This document shows, in pieces, positions 30,696 to 38,882 of a DNA stretch of 64,000 nt. A program made the translations under genes and the position numbers. The stretch comes from Aliidiomarina sp. B3213 (GTDB lineage: Bacteria; Pseudomonadota; Gammaproteobacteria; Enterobacterales; Alteromonadaceae). Positions within the stretch are counted from its first letter, which is position 1. Each line of letters begins with the position of its first letter. The stretch lies in assembly GCF_003290085.1 (NCBI RefSeq), contig NZ_QMKJ01000004.1:1-64000 (forward strand), written 5' to 3'. The notes beneath the pieces are model-generated. The model saw nothing but the letters and a program-made list of their open reading frames with translations, ran no database searches and was not told where the DNA came from.

Positions 30696-31340
30696 ATGGG
30701 TATCGAAGATATTCGCCGCGACTACACTCGGGGAACATTCAACGAACAAACCGCACATGAAATGCCTCATGAGCAATTTTTGCAGTGGTTTAACGACGTA
30801 CTTAACGATGACTCCCTAACAGACCCAACGGCCATGGTCGTAGCATCATACGAGGAGGAGTCGGGTATTTCCCAGCGCGTAGTTCTACTCAAAGGCTCAA
30901 CCCCCGAAGGTTATGTATTCTTTACCAACTATCAAAGCAGAAAGGCTCAGGCATTGCTCACTCAGCCCCGCTGTAGTTTGCACTTTTCATGGCTACATGC
31001 AGAACGTCAAATAGCTATTGAAGGCATAGCGAGGCCACTTAGCGACGAAGAAAATGATCGCTATTTCGCGTCTCGTCCACGTGCGAGCCAGCTTGGTGCA
31101 TGGGCTTCTCACCAGTCCGAACCTATTGCCAACCGAGAAGCACTTGAGTCGGCCTTTCAAAGTGCCGAAGCACGTTTTCAGAATGAAGAGACCGTGCCTA
31201 GACCTGAGTATTGGGGTGGTTTTAGAGTAGAGCCGACACGTTACGAGTTTTGGCAAGGCGGCGCGGCCCGGCTGCATGACCGCGTGGAATATCTTCGCAA
31301 CAGTAAAGGTGCGTGGTTTAAACAACGGCTGCAGCCTTAA
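30696..31340 (+). CDS. pdxH: Pyridoxamine 5'-phosphate oxidase
   Basis: A 214-residue FMN enzyme that oxidises pyridoxine or pyridoxamine phosphate to pyridoxal phosphate. Family landmarks are RVVLLKG, GYVFFTNYQSRKAQAL, SRPRASQLGAWAS and a C-terminus with RLHDRVEYLR. The start lies 2 bp after the preceding stop, so translation is probably coupled. Its 3' end faces the dehydrogenase gene with only 3 bp between stops. Confidence 0.96.
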   Translation: MGIEDIRRDYTRGTFNEQTAHEMPHEQFLQWFNDVLNDDSLTDPTAMVVASYEEESGISQRVVLLKGSTPEGYVFFTNYQSRKAQALLTQPRCSLHFSWLHAERQIAIEGIARPLSDEENDRYFASRPRASQLGAWASHQSEPIANREALESAFQSAEARFQNEETVPRPEYWGGFRVEPTRYEFWQGGAARLHDRVEYLRNSKGAWFKQRLQP

Positions 31341-31343
31341 ACC

Positions 31344-32402
31344 CTAGACACTGGGCGGTTGAATTCCCAACCGCTCACTGCAACTTACTAATTTCGACCA
31401 TATAATACTGTCGAGCTTAACGCCCTCTTGTAACTGCTTCTTCCGCAAAGCATACGCACGCTCTCCAGGAATCCGAACAGGCTCGCGTTCCACTATGGGC
31501 AAGCTATCTCGGCATCTTTGCAACAAGTCGTCTGTTACGCGTTTAAACTGGGCTAACTCGCCGAATGCAGAAGGGTCCATAACCTGTACGAACAGTGAGT
31601 TCCGTTCCCCGTCACTCACACCGTCCATTCGCCCGTAATTACTCAACGCCATGGTCCAAATTTCAGACATCAAACATAGCGCATAGCCCTTATAACCATG
31701 TTCAGCACCGCCAATAGGCATCAACGCCCCACCCTCTTTTAAATATGTTTCCGGGCGGTTCGACACCTCTCCATATGCGTCTACCAATGCTTGGAAAGGA
31801 AGTAATTCGCCGCGGTCGTTCGCTTGGTTCACCTTTCCTGCTGCAGTAATTGAGAAGCTCATGTCTACCCATAGCGGAACGCTAGAAGTAGGTACCCCAA
31901 GTGCGTAAGGGTTGGGTGAAAATACACGCGACTTTCCACCGAAAGGCGCAACGCTAGCTTGCGCTGGCGTGGAAGCTATCATAGAAACCACTAAGCCTTG
32001 GCTGGTTGCTTGCTCAAGATATGAGGCTAAGCACGCAACATGATCGGCTTTACGAACCACTATCGTTCCCGTTCCCGCTTCTTTTGCCATTTCACATGCT
32101 CTTTTTACAGCGAGTGGAGCAATGTAAATACCAGGGAGAGTGTGGGCGTCCCACGTTTCCACTGCTGCTCGACGTTTAACAATCTCAACTTCTGCGTTCG
32201 AGTCAGCTTCTATTTTAACAAGGCGCTTTACATTGTATGGCAACCTGCGAAGCCCGTGTGTTGAAAAGCCAAGTAAGTCGGCCTGAATCAAACTTTCTGC
32301 CATGACATTTGCTTGTTCAGACTTAGCACCTGCTTTTTCGAAACAAGAAACCGCCCAGCGTCTTAAGGTTTCATAGGAAATAGAAACGCCTTCGTTATTC
32401 AT
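31344..32402 (-). CDS. Malate/L-lactate/ureidoglycolate dehydrogenase family (Ldh2) oxidoreductase
   Basis: A 352-residue NAD(P)-dependent 2-hydroxyacid dehydrogenase of the Ldh2/YlbC type, which is unrelated to Rossmann-fold lactate dehydrogenases. Typical segments are LIQADLLGFSTHGLRRLP, VRKADHVACLASY and GGAEHGYKGYALCLMSEI. The substrate cannot be read from sequence: malate, lactate, sulfolactate and imino acids are all used in the family. An ATG at 32402 with GGGGTG upstream is preferred over the GTG at 32408. It is convergent with pdxH and divergent from pfkA. Confidence 0.85.
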   Translation of the reverse strand: MNNEGVSISYETLRRWAVSCFEKAGAKSEQANVMAESLIQADLLGFSTHGLRRLPYNVKRLVKIEADSNAEVEIVKRRAAVETWDAHTLPGIYIAPLAVKRACEMAKEAGTGTIVVRKADHVACLASYLEQATSQGLVVSMIASTPAQASVAPFGGKSRVFSPNPYALGVPTSSVPLWVDMSFSITAAGKVNQANDRGELLPFQALVDAYGEVSNRPETYLKEGGALMPIGGAEHGYKGYALCLMSEIWTMALSNYGRMDGVSDGERNSLFVQVMDPSAFGELAQFKRVTDDLLQRCRDSLPIVEREPVRIPGERAYALRKKQLQEGVKLDSIIWSKLVSCSERLGIQPPSV

Positions 32403-32468
32403 TTTCACCCCGGTTATGCGCTACTATGGTTTCTTTAGTGTAACTTGAATTTAGCTAGTGGTCAGCGG

Positions 32469-33500
32469 ATGAAAAAGGACAAATCATTGAAGAAAATCGG
32501 TGTCATCACAAGTGGCGGGGATTCTCCCGGCATGAACGCGTGTATCCGCGCAATTGTGAACACAGCATGGCAAGACGGCATCGAGGTTGTGGGGTTTCGA
32601 CATGGCTATCGAGGCATCGTCGAAGACTTTGTTCAGCCACTACATCCAGACGACATGCGATTAGTCAGTCAGCGCGGTGGAACATTCCTTAAAAGTGCTC
32701 GCTATCCGGAGTTCCGTGAAGACGACGTAGCTAAAGCAGCAGCGAAAAACCTCACTAAGCACAATGTTGACGGCTTAATTGTTATTGGCGGAGACGGCTC
32801 GTTCCGCGGCGCTTACCATTTAGAGAAATTTTGGGACGGCAAAATTATTGGCTTGCCAGGAACCATAGACAATGACTTAGCAGGAACCGACACCACAATC
32901 GGATTCTCTACCGCAGTAGACACTGCAATGGAAGCCATTGATAAAGTGCGGGAAACCGCTGAAGCTATGGCGCGCGTATTTATTATTGAAGTTATGGGCC
33001 GCCACGCAGGCTTTATCGGTTTGCATGCAGCTATAGCAAGTGCTGCAGAAGCTATGATTGTACCTGAAATGGAACCTCAGCCGAACCTCTCAGAACTTGC
33101 TGACAATATTATTCAAGCACGCACTGCCTTCCCAGACAGTAGTTATATTGTGGTGCTTTCAGAAAATCTGTGGCCCGGCGGCGTTCATGGGTTAGCCGAG
33201 AACTTAGGGAAGTCGACTGGTGTAACCTGCCATGCTTGCCCATTAGGACATATACAACGAGGTGGCCGACCCAATGCGCAAGACCGCATACTCGCAATGC
33301 AACTCGGGAACGCGGCGGTTAACGCCATGCTATTAGGTAGCCACAACGTAATGATCGGTCTAGAAAACGAGCACGTAGTGGAGGTGCCGTTGAATTTAAC
33401 TTTCGAACGGGACAAACCTTTAGACCAGCGATTAGTTGACCTACAATTGAGTTTACAGGGTGTAAATATTGCTTCAAAAGAGGCAAACAAAACCTCATAA
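32469..33500 (+). CDS. pfkA: ATP-dependent 6-phosphofructokinase
   Basis: A group A phosphofructokinase of about 343 residues, phosphorylating fructose 6-phosphate in glycolysis. Nucleotide-site motifs are VITSGGDSPGMNA, IGGDGSFRGA and PGTIDNDL. The Gly after GGD and the PGTIDND variant indicate ATP as donor; pyrophosphate enzymes have GGDD and PKTIDND. The catalytic base is the Asp in TIDND, and MGRHAG is present. The frame extends to a TTG at 32445; the ATG at 32469 is preferred on family length. Confidence 0.92.
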   Translation: MKKDKSLKKIGVITSGGDSPGMNACIRAIVNTAWQDGIEVVGFRHGYRGIVEDFVQPLHPDDMRLVSQRGGTFLKSARYPEFREDDVAKAAAKNLTKHNVDGLIVIGGDGSFRGAYHLEKFWDGKIIGLPGTIDNDLAGTDTTIGFSTAVDTAMEAIDKVRETAEAMARVFIIEVMGRHAGFIGLHAAIASAAEAMIVPEMEPQPNLSELADNIIQARTAFPDSSYIVVLSENLWPGGVHGLAENLGKSTGVTCHACPLGHIQRGGRPNAQDRILAMQLGNAAVNAMLLGSHNVMIGLENEHVVEVPLNLTFERDKPLDQRLVDLQLSLQGVNIASKEANKTS

Positions 33501-33573
33501 TGTCGCCCCTTTTTTGTAGTGCGTACCATAGCCTAAATGCTATGGCTTTTAGTGAATATAGAGGTGGATAAAT

Positions 33574-34491
33574 TTGGCTGACACATATCCAGTTCCTGTA
33601 ACGCTCGACGAGCCTGTTCGCGCCTATTTTGGCGCTGACTTGGCCACCGAGTTACAGTCAAATACAACATATATTATTGGCTTTGGTTTCGACGGAACCG
33701 CATGCTTCCGTAAAGGAACCCGTTACGGGCCAAATGGTCTTCGTGCAGTTTCCGAAGATATTGAGTCGTTTTCTCCGTACCTCAACGACGACCTCGAAGA
33801 CTACACGTTTTATGACCTCGGTAACCTCCAACTCGGCGACAGTACCGACGTGGAAGCTCAGTGGAAAAGTGCCACAAACGACTTTAATAAGGTCTTTGAT
33901 CCCATTGATCTGCAAAGTTCGGGCATTAAAGTGGTCACTCTTGGTGGTGAACACTCTATTTCTTATGCGCCTATCGTAAAACATTTGAACCAATACCCAG
34001 ACTTAGTTTTGGTTCACCTGGACGCCCATGCGGACTTGCGAGACGGTTTTACCGGTTACCACTACTCGCACGCCTCTATTATTCGTCGAGCATTAGACCA
34101 CTTCGGCCCAGGTCATGAGTTAATTCAGTACGGTATACGTTCAGGTACTAAAGACGAATATCAATGGATGCGTGAAAACAAAACCATCCGCACGTCACGT
34201 CAAGAGTTCTTAGAGAGTATTGCGGCCATTCCAGATGACCGTCCTATTTATTTAACGTTAGACCTAGACTATTTCGACCCGTCGTTCTTTCCCGGCACAG
34301 GAACACCAGAGCCAGGTGGAGAAGACTTTCATTCGTTTGTTAGCCTAATTAAGCTGTTAAAACAGAAAAACTTCGTGGGCGTAGACGTGGTAGAACTTTC
34401 ACCCGAAATAGACCCTACAGGTAACTCAGACGTATTCGCAGCGAAAGTTGTGAGAGAACTAATTTTGGTGCTCGAAGGAGGTCGTAAATGA
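33574..34491 (+). CDS. speB: Agmatinase
   Basis: A 305-residue ureohydrolase that converts agmatine to putrescine and urea. All manganese ligands are visible: GGEHS, HLDAHADLRDG and LDLDYFDPSFFPGTGTPEPGG, the last also carrying the agmatinase-type specificity loop. The start codon is a TTG, supported by a strong GAGGTGG six bases upstream. Its stop overlaps the speA start by 4 bp, so the two enzymes of the arginine-to-putrescine route are coupled, with the second enzyme encoded first. Confidence 0.9.
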   Translation: MADTYPVPVTLDEPVRAYFGADLATELQSNTTYIIGFGFDGTACFRKGTRYGPNGLRAVSEDIESFSPYLNDDLEDYTFYDLGNLQLGDSTDVEAQWKSATNDFNKVFDPIDLQSSGIKVVTLGGEHSISYAPIVKHLNQYPDLVLVHLDAHADLRDGFTGYHYSHASIIRRALDHFGPGHELIQYGIRSGTKDEYQWMRENKTIRTSRQEFLESIAAIPDDRPIYLTLDLDYFDPSFFPGTGTPEPGGEDFHSFVSLIKLLKQKNFVGVDVVELSPEIDPTGNSDVFAAKVVRELILVLEGGRK

Positions 34492-36404
34492 CCGACAACA
34501 CATGGTCAATTGAAGACTCAGAAGAAATATACGGCGTAAATCGCTGGGGCGGCGGATACTTTCATATTGGTGAACAAGGCAGTATAAAAATTTCACCTGA
34601 TCATAAAAACCCTAACGTGTCGATTGACATGGCAGAAGTTCTTGAAGAAATGAAAGCCGAAGGTATTCAATTCCCAGCGGTTATTCGTTTCCACGACATT
34701 CTTCGATCTCAAGTTGAAATTCTTAACACAACGTTTCGTGAAACCATTAGTGCCGCTGACTACAACGGCCAATATGTGGGGGTTTACCCAATCAAAGTAA
34801 ACCAAATGCGCGAAGTTGTAGAAGAGATTCTCGACGCAGGTGAGCAATATAACTACGGCTTAGAAGCAGGCTCAAAGCCGGAGCTCATGGCCGTTATGGC
34901 GTATAACGACAACCCGAATGCGCTAACTATTCTTAACGGATACAAAGACGAAGACTATCTCACTATGGCGCTACTTGGCCGCCAACTAGGTCGCAAAATG
35001 ATTGTGGTTGTTGAGAAGTTTTCAGACTTACAGATGTTGGTTCGCCTAGCTAAAAAATACAAAGTACAGCCTCTTATTGGTTTGCGCTCAAAAATGATGG
35101 TGCGTAGTACAGGTAAGTGGTCTACGTCATCAGGCGACCGCGCTAAATTCGGGTTAAGCATTGCAGAAATCGTCAATGCAGTTGAGTACCTGAAAGAGCA
35201 CGACATGTCCGAATGTGTGAAGCTTCTGCACTTCCACATTGGTAGCCAGTTGTCTGACATTCGTAAAATAAAAGAAGCCGTAACCGAGGGCGCGCGCCTT
35301 TATGCCAAGCTTATACAAATGGGTGTACCACTAGAGTATTTAGACATTGGTGGTGGCTTAGGTATCGATTACGACGGCTCTAGCACCACAACCGACTCGT
35401 CGCGTAACTATTCGACAGACGAATATGTTGCCGACGTAGTTTATGGGGTGAAGCAAATTTGCGACTTGGAAAAAGTACCTCATCCGAATTTAGTTAGCGA
35501 GAGTGGCCGCGCCATTACCGCACACCACAGCTTGGTGGTTACCGACGTAGTGGGTGAAATCTCATTAACAGGCACAAAGTTCGACATTAGCGCCACCGAA
35601 GGCGAGCATGTGCTTGTCACCAATATGCGCGAATTAGTGAATGCCAACGAAGTTCACCCGCAGGAACGCTACAACGACGCAGCGGCCTACAAGCAGAGTG
35701 CTTATGAAGCATTCAAGCTAGGTATTCTAGGCGTTGTTGAAATGGCAAAGCTAGACACCATGTACTGGCAAATTTTGAGTGACATACAGTCGCACCTCGA
35801 CGACGAAACTCGTCAAATTCAAGAGCTAGACAGTTTAGAAGACAGTTTAGCAAGCCAATATTTAGCGAACTTCTCTATTTTCCAATCTGCTGCAGACACC
35901 TGGGCTATTGGCCAGCTACTGCCTATTATTCCGTTAACACGACTAAACGAAAAACCAGAAGTACGCGCCTCGATTGTAGATATTACCTGCGACAGTGACG
36001 GTAAAATTAGCAAGTACATGGACAGCAACCAGATCAGAGAAAACATTCCGATGCATAAGCTGCGTAAGGGAGAGTCTTACCCTATCGGAATGTTCCTTAC
36101 CGGCGCGTACCAAGATGTGATGGGTGACATGCACAATCTGTTTGGTCGACTCACTGAAGTGCATATCTTTAGTCACGACGACGAAGCAGGCGATTTCTAC
36201 ATTGAAGAAGTAGTTCCGGGTCATTCGGCTGAAAAAGTGCTAGAAACCATGCAATACAACACTGATTACATGGCTAAAGTTGTTAAAAAGGCGATTGATC
36301 GTGAAATCAGAAAGGGACAGCTACCACCAAGAGAAGGTGTACGCTGGACCGATTTCTACGAGCGTTGCTTAGCCGGAACAACTTATTTACGCCACGAAAA
36401 ATAG
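34488..36404 (+). CDS. speA: Biosynthetic arginine decarboxylase
   Basis: A 638-residue PLP enzyme of the alanine-racemase fold that decarboxylates arginine to agmatine, the substrate of the preceding gene. The PLP lysine is in VYPIKVNQ; HFHIGSQ and GGGLGIDYDG bind the phosphate. Length and C-terminal region match the biosynthetic SpeA rather than the acid-inducible AdiA. The gene overlaps speB by 4 bp and ends 60 bp before the tRNA-Phe promoter. Confidence 0.96.
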   Translation: MTDNTWSIEDSEEIYGVNRWGGGYFHIGEQGSIKISPDHKNPNVSIDMAEVLEEMKAEGIQFPAVIRFHDILRSQVEILNTTFRETISAADYNGQYVGVYPIKVNQMREVVEEILDAGEQYNYGLEAGSKPELMAVMAYNDNPNALTILNGYKDEDYLTMALLGRQLGRKMIVVVEKFSDLQMLVRLAKKYKVQPLIGLRSKMMVRSTGKWSTSSGDRAKFGLSIAEIVNAVEYLKEHDMSECVKLLHFHIGSQLSDIRKIKEAVTEGARLYAKLIQMGVPLEYLDIGGGLGIDYDGSSTTTDSSRNYSTDEYVADVVYGVKQICDLEKVPHPNLVSESGRAITAHHSLVVTDVVGEISLTGTKFDISATEGEHVLVTNMRELVNANEVHPQERYNDAAAYKQSAYEAFKLGILGVVEMAKLDTMYWQILSDIQSHLDDETRQIQELDSLEDSLASQYLANFSIFQSAADTWAIGQLLPIIPLTRLNEKPEVRASIVDITCDSDGKISKYMDSNQIRENIPMHKLRKGESYPIGMFLTGAYQDVMGDMHNLFGRLTEVHIFSHDDEAGDFYIEEVVPGHSAEKVLETMQYNTDYMAKVVKKAIDREIRKGQLPPREGVRWTDFYERCLAGTTYLRHEK

Positions 36405-36463
36405 AGAAAACATGCAAAAACGAGCAATTCCTAACCAATCAGTGGCAAAAGGCTAAAAACCGT

Positions 36464-36492
36464 TTGACTTTCGCCCTCTGAAAACGTTTAAT
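36464..36492 (+). promoter_or_regulatory. Promoter of tRNA-Phe
   Basis: TTGACT (36464-36469) and TTTAAT (36487-36492) are 17 nt apart, ending 9 nt before the mature tRNA. The start site would therefore lie only a few bases upstream of the tRNA. Confidence 0.7.
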
Positions 36493-36501
36493 TGCACGCA
36501 C

Positions 36502-36577
36502 GCCCGGATAGCTCAGTCGGTAGAGCAGAGGATTGAAAATCCTCGTGTCGGTGGTTCGATTCCGCCTCCGGGCACCA
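36502..36577 (+). tRNA. pheT-like tRNA-Phe: tRNA-Phe (anticodon GAA)
   Basis: A complete 76-nt tRNA with 7-bp acceptor stem GCCCGGA/TCCGGGC, discriminator A and an encoded CCA. The anticodon GAA is at 36535-36537 within loop TTGAAAA, and the T-arm has GGTTCGATT. The sequence is very close to the enterobacterial tRNA-Phe. A terminator follows after 14 bases. Confidence 0.97.
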
Positions 36578-36591
36578 TATAAAACAAAAAG

Positions 36592-36614
36592 GCCGCTCTT
36601 AGAGCGGCTTTTTT
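36592..36614 (+). terminator. Terminator of tRNA-Phe
   Basis: The stem GCCGCT/AGCGGC (36592-36597 with 36603-36608) is followed by six T residues. The flanks resemble those of the second terminator at 36780. Confidence 0.85.
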
Positions 36615-36640
36615 GTTTTATGGGTCTGGAGTTCTGATGA

Positions 36641-36772
36641 GAACCACCGATATGGTTCGACAAAAGTGCCGGGGTTCAAACCGCTCGGAACGAGCACTGC
36701 TCGTTCAGGTTTGAACGTGAGGCATGGATGCCGAACCGGACCAAGCCCACATGGACGTTCCCAAGCACCATA
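36641..36772 (+). other. Structured element of unknown nature between two similar terminators
   Basis: This stretch has no credible gene but several stem-loops: GAACCA/TGGTTC near 36641-36658; a large one with outer arms 36674-36682 and 36708-36716 (9 bp) and inner arms 36688-36695 and 36699-36706 (8 bp, 3-nt loop); and GGCAT/ATGCC at 36721-36732. The decamer GAACCACCGA (36641-36650) is the exact reverse complement of the tRNA-Phe T-arm at 36548-36557. The end, GCACCATAC, echoes the tRNA 3' end. It may be a processed RNA or a tRNA-derived repeat. Confidence 0.45.
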
Positions 36773-36779
36773 CAAAAAA

Positions 36780-36801
36780 GCCGCTCAAAGAGCGGCTTCT
36801 T
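36780..36801 (+). terminator. Second GCCGCTC-type terminator
   Basis: The stem GCCGCTC/GAGCGGC (36780-36786 with 36790-36796) has a 3-nt loop and a TTCTTTT tail; six A residues to the left make it potentially bidirectional, so it could also end the lipoprotein operon coming from the right. Confidence 0.75.
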
Positions 36802-36879
36802 TTATGAATCTAACGTCCAAATGCAGTCCACTTACACGATTGTTCAAGCAAGCTACGGACTACTCCAATAAGTTCCAAT

Positions 36880-37467
36880 CTACTCTGCGTCAAGACTCTC
36901 AAAACGGTCATAAGTTTGCGAGTTATCTTCAATATAATCGATTAGCTTATTATACAGAGGGTAGACATTTTGCTGGTCATTAAAGGAAACATTCACGGTA
37001 GTTTTCGCTAAAAACAAATATTGAGCTGTAGCAGGGTCGTATAGAGACAATTCCGTATCGACTCTATGTGACTGGTCAAATCGAATTACTTTAAATTCTA
37101 ATACCAAGAACTCTCGATAATGATTTGATGCATTAGTGAGCCCTATAGCTTGATTTAACGAAGGAACCTTATCTGTTAGCTCATTATCAATAATTTCATC
37201 TTCTAACTCCGACATATTCATAATTTCTTCAAAATAATTCAGATTCTCTACTTGAGAACGAACTAAGTCAGAGTTTTTAATGACAAGTAAGGATTTATAC
37301 CTATCTAAATCGACTGGGGTATTCTCGACAATTTCTACACTGGCATTTCGACTAATTTTTAGATAGCCAGTTTCTACGTCCCTTTCTCCCAACACATAAT
37401 AAGTTTCGCAGCCAGTCATAGAAACAATTGCGAAAAAAGCAATAAAGCCGAATAATGTTTTCATCAT
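36880..37467 (-). CDS. Lipoprotein of unknown function, paralogue 3 of a tandem trio
   Basis: A 195-residue lipoprotein (MTGC, Cys20 if the first Met is used, then Glu). It shares with its two upstream neighbours the blocks TGYL near residue 35, LDRYKSLLVIK, NYFEEIM, a segment ELEDEIIDNELTDKVPS, YREFLVLEF, SLYDPATAQYLFLAK and YPLYNKLIDYIEDNSQTYDRF. AAGGA upstream supports the start. It follows paralogue 2 by 53 bp. The family is not one I recognise; outer membrane location is predicted from the signal and the residue after Cys. Confidence 0.75.
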   Translation of the reverse strand: MMKTLFGFIAFFAIVSMTGCETYYVLGERDVETGYLKISRNASVEIVENTPVDLDRYKSLLVIKNSDLVRSQVENLNYFEEIMNMSELEDEIIDNELTDKVPSLNQAIGLTNASNHYREFLVLEFKVIRFDQSHRVDTELSLYDPATAQYLFLAKTTVNVSFNDQQNVYPLYNKLIDYIEDNSQTYDRFESLDAE

Positions 37468-37520
37468 AAAATAGTTCCTTGAATTTATTATTATTTCCGT
37501 TTAACTGAACACCACACTAC

Positions 37521-38102
37521 CTAGTAAGCGTAAAGTGCTTGAAAGCGGTTGTAATCTTTCGAGTTGTCTTCGATATAATCTATAAGCGCATTATACAGCG
37601 GATAAATATGAGCTTGGTCAACTAGTCCGTAGACTATATCTGTCTTAGCAGCAAACAAATACTCAGTTGTCATCGGGTCAAATAAAGATATTTGCATTGA
37701 GTTGTGTTCTGCACCTTCATAGCGTTTGAGGACAAGATCCAAAACGAGAAACTCCCGATAATAATTTGCTGCAGCAGCTAATCCATTGGCTCGTCGCACA
37801 GATGGAACTTGCTCAGCAAGCCCATTTCTAATAATTTCTTGTTCTAATTCTCCGATCGTCATTACTTCATCAAAATAATTTATATTTAATGTTTGGCTAC
37901 GTAACAGTTCCAAGTTTTTAACTACTACTAATGACCGAAGTTGATCAAGATCCGCTGGAGCACTAATTAATATGGTTGCCTCGCCACGAGACTCGAAATA
38001 TCCAGTTTGAGTATTTCGTTCGCCAACTTTAAAGGTGGTGATGGCGCAACCGGTAAAGAGTGCTAAAGACAGCACCCCCATCCCAACGAACTTAATCAAC
38101 AT
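37521..38102 (-). CDS. Lipoprotein of unknown function, paralogue 2 of a tandem trio
   Basis: A 193-residue lipoprotein (FTGC, Cys19, then Ala). It is closest to paralogue 3, sharing VGERNTQTGYF, LDQLRSLVVVKN, NYFDEVM, ELEQEIIRNGLAEQVPS, YYREFLVLDL, SLFDPMTTEYLFAAKT and YPLYNALIDYIEDNSKDYNRF. Its start lies inside the last codons of paralogue 1 (11-bp overlap), with AGGAAGG upstream of the ATG, so translation is coupled. Function unknown. Confidence 0.75.
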   Translation of the reverse strand: MLIKFVGMGVLSLALFTGCAITTFKVGERNTQTGYFESRGEATILISAPADLDQLRSLVVVKNLELLRSQTLNINYFDEVMTIGELEQEIIRNGLAEQVPSVRRANGLAAAANYYREFLVLDLVLKRYEGAEHNSMQISLFDPMTTEYLFAAKTDIVYGLVDQAHIYPLYNALIDYIEDNSKDYNRFQALYAY

Positions 38103-38673
38103 CTACGCCTTCCTCAACCTGTAATGAGTCCATTCTGCTATAACTCGCAGAGTAACTCTCAGCGTAATCTATGAAAGCATTGAAAACTGGGGCCCACTGA
38201 TAATCAATATCCCCACGAACGTCTGGCGAGCGCTTCAACGATCGGAAAAGAATTTCTTCCTGCTTAACATCCATCAGAGTTAAACCCACATGCAAATAGC
38301 CATCCAGCAAGCCACCCTCTCTGGACATAATCAAAAACGGACCGTAGTGATTGTAAAGGTTAATAAGTCCGATCATTTCGTGAGGGCTTGGGATTTTGTT
38401 ACTTAATCCTTGATCCATCACAAACAGTTCTAGTTCTTCATACGTTATGACATTCTCAAAGTAATTCACGTTAAGGAGCATTTCTTTGATAAACATGTCC
38501 GGAACCAATACAAGCTTCTTGTATCTATCTAGCTCAACATCTTCTTGCTTTGCGATATTGTGGTCTCGGATTGTAGGGAAATACCCTGTAGAGGAATCTC
38601 TTTCGATAGGAATAGTACTTCGGCAACCGCTAATCAGAATACAAAGTAAAAGGGTAAGGTAAATTTTCTTCAT
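38092..38673 (-). CDS. Lipoprotein of unknown function, paralogue 1 of a tandem trio
   Basis: A 193-residue lipoprotein (ISGC, Cys17, then Arg) and the first gene of the trio. It is the most divergent copy but keeps the common blocks STGYF, LDRYKKLVLV, NYFENVITYEELE, GLSNKIPS, the Tyr-centred YGPFLIMS, and FNAFIDYAESYSASYSRM. GGAG six bases before the ATG is a good ribosome-binding site. The 168 bp upstream (38674-38841) probably holds the operon promoter, but I cannot name it. Function unknown. Confidence 0.75.
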   Translation of the reverse strand: MKKIYLTLLLCILISGCRSTIPIERDSSTGYFPTIRDHNIAKQEDVELDRYKKLVLVPDMFIKEMLLNVNYFENVITYEELELFVMDQGLSNKIPSPHEMIGLINLYNHYGPFLIMSREGGLLDGYLHVGLTLMDVKQEEILFRSLKRSPDVRGDIDYQWAPVFNAFIDYAESYSASYSRMDSLQVEEGVDVD

Positions 38674-38841
38674 TCTATACTCCGGACTGCTCCTTTAAAT
38701 TAGAGCTTTTTATTTTTAGAGCGGAGCATATTACAGGAGAAGAATTTTGTTCACAATATTTTAACGTAAGGTATATAAAAGGTCTTTAACACTAAGTCTC
38801 AATTACTTCCCTGTACTTTGTCGGCCTCAGGGCACCAGGCA

Positions 38842-38882
38842 CAAAATGGGGCCAGGGGTAATTAACCCCTGACCCCATTTTG
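38842..38882. repeat. REP-like imperfect palindrome
   Basis: A nearly perfect 41-bp palindrome with outer arms CAAAATGGGG/CCCCATTTTG and inner arms CAGGGGT/ACCCCTG around a TTAA-containing centre; one mismatch interrupts each arm. It ends exactly at the nhaD stop codon. Palindromes with GGGGTCAG cores of this kind are often dispersed repeats mobilised by REP-associated tyrosine transposases; no such transposase gene is in the window. Confidence 0.6.

Noticed and set aside
36666-36983. Open frame of 105 codons on the plus strand after tRNA-Phe
   Set aside because: It runs through hairpins, the second terminator and into the antisense of a lipoprotein gene; composition is Arg/Ser/Pro-rich and there is no ribosome-binding site.
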